Assembly (NCBI GenBank): GCA_020744425.1
Contig: JAGMUV010000009.1
Span: 248,001-312,000, forward strand
Length of the DNA: 64,000 nt
Origin: Dactylonectria macrodidyma
Lineage: Eukaryota; Ascomycota; Sordariomycetes; Hypocreales; Nectriaceae
Direction of reading: 5' to 3'
Shown here: one piece after another, positions 23,079-32,897 of the stretch
Layout of the letters: each line of letters opens with the position of its first letter
Position numbering within the stretch: position 1 is the first letter of the stretch
The notes under the pieces: generated by a model
Databases searched by the model: none
Seen by the model: the letters and a program-made list of their open reading frames with translations, nothing else
Told to the model about the DNA's origin: nothing
Translations under genes and position numbers: made by a program

Positions 23079-23085
23079 TTATATA
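23079..23085 (-). promoter_or_regulatory. TATA-like box of GH62
   Basis: TATATAA on the minus strand, 105 bp upstream of the start codon at 22974. Confidence 0.5.
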
Positions 23086-23271
23086 CCCCAGGTCCCAAAG
23101 ATTCGGCTCTTACGATGGTCTGTCGAGTAAAGTGGCAGATGGGGTCACGCGTGTCATACGAGCAAGGCTTAGTTACTTTCTCGTTCTTGATAAAACGAGT
23201 CGCATACTTCTCCCATCTATGTGCGTGCATAAACTAGAGTGATGGCATGTCTGCGCTGCTTGTACCATGCC

Positions 23272-23303
23272 GGCTAAATTGCCCCGCGCATTACATTTTA
23301 GCC
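23272..23303. promoter_or_regulatory. Inverted GGCTAAA pair upstream of GH62
   Basis: GGCTAAA at 23272-23278 (plus) and its complement TTTAGCC at 23297-23303 form an inverted repeat with an 18-bp spacer, about 300 bp upstream of the GH62 start. GGCTAA/GGCTAAA is the established target of the XlnR/Xyr1 xylanolytic activator. Function at this place is inferred. Confidence 0.55.
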
Positions 23304-24997
23304 ACGGATCAGTCCTTACATTTCCTTGCACTATACCCTTGTCGACAACACACAACGGCTCTTGAGGCTCCGAGATATTTGGGGCGAGGCTCCAGGGCTC
23401 CAAATGTTACCTTGAGCATAGGTTCCATCGCTCGAGATTCACAATTCCGGCTGTTTTTCTGGTGAGGGGTCTCTGCTGGATGTAACTTTATTGGAGCGCT
23501 TCAGTGTGATGATGATCGTCAAGAATCTGCCTAAATACCAACTTTTTTTTGGTAAGTCTAGCAAGTAAGGATTGGTCTATTTGTCTAGGGTGGATGAAAA
23601 GGAACATCAAGACTTGCCAAGTTAGGGAGGAGGCGAATACCAGCTGGTCGAACAAGGCCAAGCAATGCATAACAGCCGAGAACTAACGTAGTTTTTATAT
23701 AGAAATGTGAAAATTCAACACACAATAACTATAGATATTAAACTATAGGTTATCATCATCAATGTGCTGTCACTTGGCCTCTTTCTGCACTTGCCCGAAA
23801 GAAGGTCGATCATTAGAAGCCGGCGGATCGATGCGGATCGGCAAGGGTAAGGGTTAAAAATTCAAGCAGTCTAAGAAAAAATCTACCCCTTGTCACTCGT
23901 TCAATTCGGGTCTCAAATAGACAGTGCTCTGAAGTCGAAACGTTTGTACCGTACCGTGCCCATGGTAGCTACCCGGGGTGTCGTGGTGCGGTAATGTGGA
24001 GAGATGCTAGGATATGAAACATCGCCAGGGCCTCCCGTATCCTCGGCTCGCAACCGCTGCAGGAATCCTTATAATACGAATGTTTTGTATCACAGGATTG
24101 GTCAAGAACAAAAGGACAGCCCCAATTGTTGCTGCCGAGCTCCGGACTCACTTAACTGGTTGATTCTGATGGTAGCAGAAAGCGCGTCTAGTGACTGTTT
24201 GCGGATAAGTTTGCAGTCAACACGTTTACACACTTCGTAGTAAGCACCTCTCCAACTAGGCAGTGGAGACCATCATTGGTGGAATTGAATGTTCACAGCC
24301 CGTTTGTCACAGAAAACGACGGTGCCAAGGCTGTTATTTGTTGTAATTGACAAATGAAGGCGTCTCACTGGCCAGCTTTATCTGGGGAGATGAACTGAAG
24401 CACGGCCATGTTCAATTGCTTTCTAGGGCAACTCAGACAAATGATGCGGTCTTGAGCCCCCAATAATAAGTCACCTGTCGGTCCTCCTCGGCGCCGGATC
24501 GTGCCACTATGACGATGCTACAACTGGCAATCTCACCTTGACCTCAAATCGACTCGATTTCAAATTGAAGGGCCAGAACATCTGTAATGATGATGAAGGT
24601 ATTTCCGCGGTATGGCTTGTTTTTAGGGGAGAAATCCCTCAGTGGTGGATTTAATTGATGTCTGAAACGGCCCAAGGCTATACTTAATGCGTCTGCGTCA
24701 ACTACTGCGCCTTGGTGTTCACCGCCGAAGGCCGATTCATTCCAACTTGGCGTTCAGTGTCTGACATCTTTACTTCGTCCATCATGGCTCGACCACATCG
24801 CAATGCCGCTATGGGGAAAGGGAATGCGCACTCCACTAAGACATAGAGTAATGATGGTCCATGTACTGCTGCGTCTGAAAATCCGAAGGTCTCGTAGGAG
24901 TTGTGCTCCTCTTCTTTGCCTCCCTATCTAATTCTTAGTCTGTTAAAATTGGCAAATCATGATTGAAGACAACCAAAATCGGTAGCTCCCCCAGTCG
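23304..24997. other. Long intergenic stretch, no gene recognised
   Basis: Open frames here are short and on conflicting strands. I see no domain, RNA gene or transposon protein. Confidence 0.4.
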
Positions 24998-25510
24998 TCA
25001 ATCGGCGCAATAAATTACCAAACAGTTGTCTACAACCCTTTGCGAATTAACTTTACCAGAAATATTGGAACATGGTTCCAAGTTCGCGATGCAATGACAA
25101 CTGTGTCCTTCAGTTTTAAGGTGTCGAGGATGGAAGGGATCCCCACTGACAGTGGAGTGTTGTTTTGATGCCCGGAAGAGACTTACTGCTTGAACACCCA
25201 CACCTGTAGAGTGGGATTTTGAATCGACTTCCACCCCTTGGTTGACAAAAGCCAGAAGCTCCAGAAACGTTTCGAGACTGGTTTCAGATACGAGCGTACC
25301 ACGGCATAGTGACTTCGCTTTCAAGCTCTCAAATTCCGAGCGGTTGATGTCAATTCTGGCTCTCAGCTCAGCATCTGCGGCAGTGGCTAGAGGCATATTC
25401 TGCACATCGGATTCTACGGCGCTGGCCATGATGTCTTGGATATCTCTCTTGGTCACCCCTTCAAGAATAAGTTCGTGAAGAGCATGGCTGCAATGACAAA
25501 GGCCGTCCAA
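24998..25510 (-). CDS. Hypothetical protein, 170 aa
   Basis: This is a single open frame with mixed, soluble-protein-like composition in its first 100 residues (LHELILEGVTKRDIQDIM, then acidic helical segments). The C-terminal 60 residues are Cys/His/Ser-rich and look less natural; an intron or a decayed end is possible. The phrase LLAFVNQGVEVDSK faintly resembles an ankyrin repeat, but I would not name it on that. It may be the end of a larger gene starting upstream (above 25510). Confidence 0.28.
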   Translation of the reverse strand: MDGLCHCSHALHELILEGVTKRDIQDIMASAVESDVQNMPLATAADAELRARIDINRSEFESLKAKSLCRGTLVSETSLETFLELLAFVNQGVEVDSKSHSTGVGVQAVSLFRASKQHSTVSGDPFHPRHLKTEGHSCHCIANLEPCSNISGKVNSQRVVDNCLVIYCAD

Positions 25511-26593
25511 ATCGAATCCTGGTAGGTAGCTTGACTTACGTGTACCTGTAATTAGTGTTCTCTGGTGGCCTGGGTTGTGCTTGACACAGGGTATATGGTC
25601 TAGAAACTCCCCGGTATGGGGCTACCAATGACAAGCGGGTCTAACACGGGTGCTGCCCCGGGGACGTGGTAGTGCTTCACTGAGTTGATTGAGGCTGCCT
25701 CGGTAACTATTAGATGCTCGGAATTGAGGTTGAAAGAAGGTTCATAGGTTATTGTCATTGCTCCATGATATTAGAATAGAGTATTGGATTTACACTTGAT
25801 CGCTATACTTTTTCACACTCGCAGGTAAGCTGTTTCTCTCCTCACATGTAATGCGTGAGCAAGTTTCTGCAACAACCCCTATTACAAAATCCTTTGGACT
25901 ACGCTTTTTCTCGATGGACGCATCCGACGAGGGTGAGGCCTGGTAAGTCGAATTCATCACCATTTTCAGCTTGCATACTTGGCTGACTTTGGGCCTTGGC
26001 AGTTTTAAACACTTTGGGCAGATATGGTCCCTTCTATAACGCCCTTTGCACGCTCTGACTACGAGGCATGGATAATCAGTCTAGTGTTTCAATACCATCC
26101 CGGTCAACTACCCCAGCACACATTGAGTAAACGGTGCGAACTCCTGCATAGACGAAGCCGCAAGCGCCTGGGCACAATCCAATAAAAACCCACCGAGGGC
26201 CTGTTAAGCTAGAGCTCCACCTGTAACACGGCTCTCCACTTCTTGGAATAACGTAGTCATACGACGTCGGAATATGGCCTCAGAAAGGGGCATCCCCCTT
26301 CCGTAGAGATCTCAGTGCTCACTCACCCTGCAATATTCCGCAACGCCAAGCACTTCGTCATAATAATCCTTATTTCCAAAGAAGTTGTTGGTACATATCT
26401 ACCGATGAGTAGCGCCTATAAAGAAGACATGAGACCTGGCTTCTGCATCTTCAATTTCTAGCATCATTCCTTTCATCAAAGCATCCACGGCAACTGGTTT
26501 TGCATCACCTTCATTTTCAGTGCTTCTCTTGCATTTCTCTTCTCTCATTCAGGCTAGCCCTACCATTTTGACTCTCATTACCTCCCACACAAG
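25511..26593. other. Intergenic before AA9
   Basis: No gene recognised. A TATAAAG box at 26417-26423 is 171 bp before the AA9 start and is a plausible promoter element; the C/T-rich leader downstream of it is typical for highly expressed fungal genes. Confidence 0.4.
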
Positions 26594-28071
26594 ATGAAGA
26601 TTTCTCTCGCTTCCCTCGCGGCCCTCGCACCTCTTGTCTCGGCACACTACTTCTTCGACGTGCTCGTCATCGACGGCGTGGAGACGAACAGCAACCAGTA
26701 CGTCCGCTCCAACACGCGTGAGGCCAAGTACAACCCGACGAAGTGGGAAAATGTTCGCGATGACATGACGCCCGATGTGCTCGACTTCCGCTGCAACAAG
26801 GGCGCCTTCACCTTTGCCGGACAGACGGAAACGGCCGAGATCAAAGCCGGTACCAAGCTCGCCATGAAGCTGGCCGTCGGTGCTACCATGCAGCATCCCG
26901 GGCCGGCCATTGTCTACATGTCCAAGGCTCCGACCACGGCCGACACGTATGAAGGTGATGGAGAGTGGTTCAAGATCTTCGAGGAAAGCGTCTGCAACAC
27001 GGCTGGGGATTTTACTACGGATGCTTGGTGCACTTGGGATAAGGACCGCATTGAGTTCACGATTCCTGCCGACCTCCCTGATGGAGAGTATTGTCAGATT
27101 GTGGCACATATACTCAATCGATAAGAGAAGTTGTTACATCAGTAGCGGCGCTACGTTTTTGGTGTAACGGTTTATCTGACAATTAAGAGTCTCAGAGGTG
27201 GACCGATCACTGATCTGATCGTGCGAAGCCTGAAACTACCTAAATTGAGCTAGACTGGTCACTAGCGATTGAAGAGGTCGTGTGTTCGATCCCCAGGAAA
27301 GCCAAGGCCTGGCTAAATCCAGTAATTGCCTAGGAAGCAAAAACCCTAGCTGAGATGAAAATTCCTCGGAAAAATTTGCAAGTCCAGCAAGTAAGCCTAT
27401 ACAAAGGCTTCCTAGCTGGGGGGGTGTGTCAGATTGTGGCACATATACTCAATCGATAAGAGAAGTTGTTACATCAGTAGCGGCGCTACGTTTTTGGTGT
27501 AACGGTTTATCTGACAAGTATCTCATTCGTCCTGAACATATTGGTATTGTTTAACACTGAACTACCATTGCAAAGTTTTCATATTGACCCATTCTCAGGT
27601 GTCCACGGTGCCCATGTTGGTCAAGCCGAGTTCTACTACACGTAAGTTGGGAACCCTCAGCTTCTTTTATGAATCGCTTTCGTCTTCAAAAGTCCGCAGT
27701 TTTAACACTTTCTTAGCTGCGCTCAAGTCAAAATCACTGGTGGTGGTACTGGTGTTCCCGGTCCAACGGTCCAGTTCCCTGGTGCCTACAAGGTGGACGA
27801 TGAGTCCTTCAACTTCAGCATTTATGGAGGATACAAGGAGTACCCGATGCCAGGCCCAGCTGTGTGGACTGGCGGCAACAACGGCAGCACTACTGTCATC
27901 AGCAGCGCTGTTGCGAGTGGAACTCCCGTTGCAACCAACACTCCTCTTGCCATCAGCACCACGGTTCCTGAGGCCTCGGAAGAGACTGCATCTGCTGGTT
28001 CGGGCTGCAGCAGCGGTGGTTTTGCCCGCCGTGCCCATAGCTTCCACAGCCGTCGTCGTCACATGCACTGA
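26594..28071 (+). pseudogene. AA9 lytic polysaccharide monooxygenase, disrupted by a TRIM
   Basis: The protein starts with a signal peptide (1-17, ending VSA) followed by His18, which would be the N-terminal copper-binding His1, and carries the second histidine in QHPGP (His101). Homology breaks at 27091, where a 425-bp LTR element is inserted; a stop follows at 27122-27124. The gene resumes at 27522. Remaining exons are 27522-27543, 27599-27641 and 27717-28071, with introns 27544-27598 and 27642-27716, encoding HGAHVGQAEFYY and CAQVKITGGG, then a Ser/Thr-rich tail. AA9 enzymes oxidatively cut cellulose or xyloglucan outside the cell. Everything else looks intact, so the insertion is probably the single inactivating event. 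Unless the element is removed or spliced out, only a truncated protein lacking the axial Tyr region is made. Confidence 0.88.
27092..27516 (+). mobile_element. TRIM: 425-bp LTR element with identical 90-bp LTRs
   Basis: Two identical 90-bp direct repeats (27092-27181 and 27427-27516) begin TGTCAGAT and end ATCTGACA, so each has TG...CA ends with 8-bp inverted termini. They flank 245 bp of non-coding sequence. A G7 polypurine-like tract (27418-27424) lies directly before the right LTR. The element is bounded by a perfect 5-bp target duplication, AGTAT (27087-27091 and 27517-27521). These are the defining features of a terminal-repeat retrotransposon in miniature, which relies on enzymes from another element. 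LTR identity implies recent insertion. A B-box-like GTGTTCGATCCC occurs inside at 27282-27293. No clear primer-binding site was identified after the left LTR. Confidence 0.9.
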
Positions 28072-28521
28072 GTTCATCCATCACAGCATTGACAGGCATG
28101 AATTCCTCACAATCACAAATCTAGTCGCCAATGACTGTGCGTCGTCACAGATCTGACGAGCCGCATCATCTTGGGTTACCACACCCAATTCCTTTTCAAT
28201 TCATTACCGGTACTTATTGCACTCGAGAGCCTCCAAGAGCGCTTTTGCCTTGGTGGGTGGTACATGAGAAATATTTTTATTCTATATATATCATCTAGAG
28301 ATAGTAATATCATATAAGGAACACATCCTTGATATTTGTCTCAAGACAGTATGATACCCGTGACACAGACTGGAGCCGACGGCTGCACACGCGTCGTATT
28401 CAATCCACCTACCCATGAGGCTGCCAGATTCAGGGATAAAATTGTCATTTCTACAGAGGTGATTGCTCATTTTCGCTCCGGCTTGAATCATTCCCGATCC
28501 TCACATTTCCTTCGCATACAC
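28072..28521. other. Intergenic between AA9 and aminotransferase 3' ends
   Basis: No gene recognised; both flanking genes end here, so it probably holds their 3' untranslated regions and terminators. Confidence 0.5.
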
Positions 28522-30046
28522 TCAAATGACTCCATTCAACTGCAGAGAAACCTTTTCCCAGACCACTGAACCAGTAAGCTCCGCAAATGTATCATCTACA
28601 ACCCTTGCAATCCGACTGACAATCTCGTCAATGTCCGCCTTTGAAACGATGTATGGCGGGCAGACTAGAAAGTGGTCTCCAGCGTAGCCATCGTACGTCC
28701 CCCCGGCGTTGAACAAGGCGATCTCATATCCCTTGCTCATGCCGCGCGAGTGCAACAGGCCGCTCAAGTTCAGACTTGACGGAAAGGGCACTTTGGTCTG
28801 CTTGTCTGCTACAAACTCGACCGTCCAGAATAGGCCCCTACCGCGGATATCCCCCACGTACGGATTTTGCAGCAAAGTTCCCTTAAGCATGTTGCCAAGA
28901 TAGTTTCCCATCTCGCGGACATGGGATACGAGATTGCCCCTCTGAATGACAGTCTGCACCTTGAGAGCTGCGGCAGCAGCCAGAGGGTGAGCCATATATG
29001 TTTGCCCATGAGCAAAGGCCTTGCCAGACCTTTGGAACGAGTCAACCAGTGAAGAGTTGACGAGCACAGCAGAAATGGTGCCGTAACCAGCACCAAGACC
29101 CTTGCCAATGACCTGGATATCCGGGATGATGTCTTCTTGTTCCCAGGCGTGTAGTGTTCCAGTACGGCCCATGCCGCACATCACTTCATCCAGAATTAGA
29201 AGGGCACCATACTTCTCACATACTGCCTTCATAGCTGGGAAGTATCCGCGGACGGGCAGTGCACAGCCGCTTGCCTAAAGGTAGAGTTAGCATGTTTATG
29301 ACTGAGATTCCGATGATGACATACACTTCCTCCCACAGTCTCAGCAACAAAGGCGCAGACCGTATCGGGACCAACCCGCTGGAACTCATCATCCAGCTCT
29401 TGGGCCAGGCGGTCGACAAAGTCCTCTTCGGTCTCGCCTTCGCGCAGACCACGATACGTGCAACAGGCAGACACGCGGGAGGCGGTCTGAGGAATGAGAG
29501 AGACGAATGGATCCTTGCGGACCTTGAAGTCGCCAAGAGTCAGGGCGCCCAAGGTGGCACCATGCCAGGCTCCCGTTCTGGCAATGAATCGCGTGCGTTG
29601 CGGTTGAGGCTCGACAAGGTGGGCAAAATGCGTCTTGGCAAGCTTGAGAGACACCTCCACAGCTTCGGATCCTGTTGTTTCGGAAGATTTAATAGACATT
29701 CTGAGTAATTTTGAGTATTGGTGGACGTACCTGACCCACACAGGATCGCCTTTGACATGTGCCCACATGTAGACTCGACGAGGAAATCAGCGAGGCTCTC
29801 AGCAGACTTGGTCTTGTAAAAGCCAGGGTGGCAGTATGAAACGTTCATCATCTGCTGGGCCATGGCTTTTTGCACCTCCTGGTTGTCATATCCCAGGCAG
29901 GCAACAGCCGCACCGCTGGTCGCATCTAGAATGTGCCGCCCATCGTCAATATTGAGGTATATGCCTGTGCCGGATTCCACGAGGGCGGCCGGATGCCGGT
30001 CAAAGTTCTTGTAAAGAAGACTGTTTTGGGGCCCTTGGGAACCCAT
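28522..30046 (-). CDS. Class III PLP aminotransferase/phospho-lyase family
   Basis: Three exons (30046-29731, 29671-29325, 29274-28522; introns 59 and 50 bp) give 471 residues, the usual size for fold-type I class III enzymes. Joins read LCGSG-SEAVE and ETVGGS-ASGCALP. Visible marks are SGSEAVE for cofactor phosphate binding, LLILDEV (Asp250) and the Schiff-base lysine in VIGKGLGAGYG (Lys279). There is no targeting signal. Class III covers GABA, beta-alanine, ornithine and adenosylmethionine aminotransferases and also ethanolamine-phosphate phospho-lyase; sequence alone does not decide between them. It diverges from an ethanolamine kinase across a 0.76-kb promoter region, which makes an amine or phosphoethanolamine substrate worth considering. 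That is inference from context. Confidence 0.88.
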
Positions 30047-30805
30047 TTTAAGAATGGTAGTCGTGAAAGAAACTGGAATATGGTCGATGTTGCTTTGAGT
30101 TGTCCTAATATCTGGTATGAGACTACCTTAAGTAGTGAATTCTATGTGATGCTGGCTAAATCTTTGCTATGCCCGAATACACACTCCTGATTGCACCTTC
30201 CGGCGTATCTGGTGTCCGAGATCACAATTCTCTCCCATCTCCAATACTGTGCAGGGATCTCAAGGTGAGCCAGCGCCCACCACGTCACCGGGATGCCCGG
30301 TCAGCTGAGGCGAGGCCATAATTCGATTCTTGTTGAGATTGCTTGTTCCAAAGGTGGCTGGCAAAAGAAATTCGCATCCTTCCATTGACAACTGACGTTT
30401 GCTGAATACCCAGACCTCAGCTGAGCCCAGATGTCGATCCTTGCCTCTTTTCCCCTCCCATTCGCCGCCACAATGCAGTGCCATCCTGGGCCGGGCCGCT
30501 TTTGTCTGCAGCTAAATCGCGGCACGGCACGAAGAGCTGAGATAATTGTGCTAGCAATGCGGGACAAGCGGAAACGACATTCCGAGTCAATGACAGGTCG
30601 AAAGACTACGTAGCTGTGTCTTGGCCCCGTCAAATCATAGATGTGTGTGGCTGGCGAGACGCGATCTGAGCACTGTCGGTGAACAACGCGGGAAGGAAGA
30701 GTCAGCATCGAGTCGGGCTTAGCTCTACAAAATAGAGGTGAGGGGTGCTGAAAGCTGTCATCCTTGAGCACATTTTCAGCTGCGCCAACTTGCTTTCTTA
30801 CATTT
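30047..30805. other. Divergent promoter region, aminotransferase/ethanolamine kinase
   Basis: No gene is recognised; overlapping short open frames conflict. The two head-to-head genes probably share regulatory sequence here, but I found no repeated site. Confidence 0.4.
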
Positions 30806-32332
30806 ATGCCAGTCATGATGGACACGGAAATCCCCTTTGTGCAGCACGTCTTCGACACGGCTCAGGCCAAACACTCGGTCCTCCAACTGGCGTCGTTCCT
30901 ATTTCAAGACGGCGCGCCAAGTGGCGACATTCGCATCACGACATTGGCCGAAGGCACCACCAATTCGGTGAGATTTGCGCATCACTGTCCATTTTTTCAA
31001 CGACAACTCACTAGCCATATTTCTGCAGCTATTCAAAGTCAGCCGTCGAGGAACTAGTCCAGCGGGGGCTGTTGAGACAGTGCTAGTCAAGGTCTACGGA
31101 GACGGTACTGATATCACCATCGATCGCAACAGTACGCTACCTGGGGGTTCACTTGGACATAGCTGACGGTCCTCTAGAGGAGATCACAGTGCACAAGCTT
31201 CTGTCCGACAACGGACTTGCCCCTTTGCCCTTGGTTCGCTTTGAGAATGGCCATGCCTATCAGTATCTCCCTGGTACGCCATGTTCGACTGAGGCCATGC
31301 GCGATGAGACAGTCTGGCGTGGGGTCGCCCGAGAGCTGGCCCGGTGGCATGTATCCCTGCCGATCATGAAGCATGATTCCCCCGAAGCCGTCATCCAGTT
31401 TGAGCCCAGCATCTGGTCGACGGCTAAGAAATGGCTGCATAATCTGCCGATCAGAACGGCAGAACAAAGGGCGCTGAAAGAGCAGCTGGATATCGAGTTC
31501 CAGCACCTGGTAAAGACGTTATTCAGCAGCAGTTCACCAGAGTCCCTAGTACGTATCATGCGGTGACGACACATCAGAGAGCGGTCAACCTGCAGTTCGC
31601 TAACTTGAAGATCCCTAGGTACTTGGACATGGCGATCTGCTTTCCGGCAATATAATCATTCAGGATTCAGATTCGGACAATGCCTTGTCAATCAAATTCA
31701 TCGATTACGAGTACGTGCTCAACTCAACAAGACATGAACCCTTGACGTCAAGAGCTGATTAGTCTAAGACATGCTACCTACTGCCCCCCTGCATTCGAAC
31801 TAGCGAACCACTTTGCCGAATGGACAGGGTTTAATTGTGACTACAACCTACTACCGACGACGTCAACGCGCCGCGAGTTCATTCGAGAATACTTGCAGAC
31901 GTGTCAAGACCTCAGCAGGGGGCCAAACGATTCGGGCCTCAACAAGGGGCGGGACAGCACGGACATTGCCGTGCCGTCCCGCATCGCCGAAGCGGAGATC
32001 GAGCGAGTCATGGCTGAAGTGGACGCGTTCCGGGGGTTCCCTGGTTTCTACTGGTGAGTTGAGCCTCCCTTGAAGTCATCATTGCTGAACTATCAAACGC
32101 CTCACATGAATAGTTTCCTGCGCTGAGAATCCATTGGCTGACATTTAACGGCAGGGGGTTATGCGCTCTAATCCAGGCTGAGGCCTCGACCGGGTCCATC
32201 GACTTTGACTATGCAGGGTACGCCACCAAGCGGCTTGCGGAATATTGGGCGTGGAGGGGGCGGGACGGCACAGACTTGGGAAAGATCAGTGCGGACGTGT
32301 CACTTCGAGAGGAAAAATGGGCTGCACTGTAA
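30806..32332 (+). CDS. Ethanolamine kinase (choline/ethanolamine kinase family)
   Basis: Six exons (30806-30967, 31029-31131, 31178-31548, 31619-31710, 31769-32053, 32155-32332) yield 396 residues. Introns are 46-101 bp and each join keeps homology: EGTTNS-LFKVS, ITIDRN-KEIT, SPESL-VLGHGD, FIDYE-HATYC and FYW-GLCAL. The kinase marks are LGHGDLLSGN (catalytic HGD) and IKFIDYE (metal-binding Asp), then FELANHFAEW, as in Eki1/EasA-type ethanolamine kinases. The enzyme would phosphorylate ethanolamine, the first step of the CDP-ethanolamine (Kennedy) route, in the cytosol. Start choice is uncertain among Met at 30764, 30806 and 30815/30818. A housekeeping ethanolamine kinase probably exists elsewhere, so this may be an accessory copy. 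Confidence 0.85.
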
Positions 32333-32897
32333 CTCAGACAGCACTTTAGACTTCAAAAGATCCGTAGTTAATGCTAGGGAGCGGTGAATGCATGGCAGTG
32401 GCGACGGCAGGGCAAAGTTGACATCAGCCTCCTCCCGCATCCACAGATCACTAGTTAGCCAGTCATGTGTTGATAGTATACCGTAGCGCAGCCACTCGAT
32501 GGTGAAATTCGGAAGACAGCATATTGATATTCATGGCTAAGCTGTAAATGGCTTGGTTGTGTTCTAACGACTGAGACATTGCAGAGGGGCTCTCCCTCCA
32601 GGATAGGTTCTCCGAGCTCCTTGGACAAAGAAACAAATCCACCGGCCCTATGACATGCTTACCGCGGCTCGGCCAGCGGGTCAGCTGTTACCGCCGAGTA
32701 TCTGCAAGTCTCTTAATAGGCCCGCAGTAACTGCGACGGTGTCGAGTTGAGGGGATTCTTGGCTGCATTCTTTTCGAGCCCTGCTCCTCGTCATATTCTG
32801 CATCGGGACAGCCTGCATCCTACATCCCCAACCCATCGCCCCTTGCAGACTTGTGGATTGTTTGCCTTTCCATCTCTAGACCCTCGCATCAGTCGCC
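32333..32897. other. Intergenic, ethanolamine kinase to MFS
   Basis: No gene recognised. The C/T-rich stretch before 32898 fits a fungal 5' leader. Confidence 0.5.

Noticed and set aside
26549..27109. 186-codon antisense frame opposite AA9
   Set aside because: It overlaps the AA9 signal peptide and catalytic domain on the other strand and has no recognisable protein features; a shadow frame.
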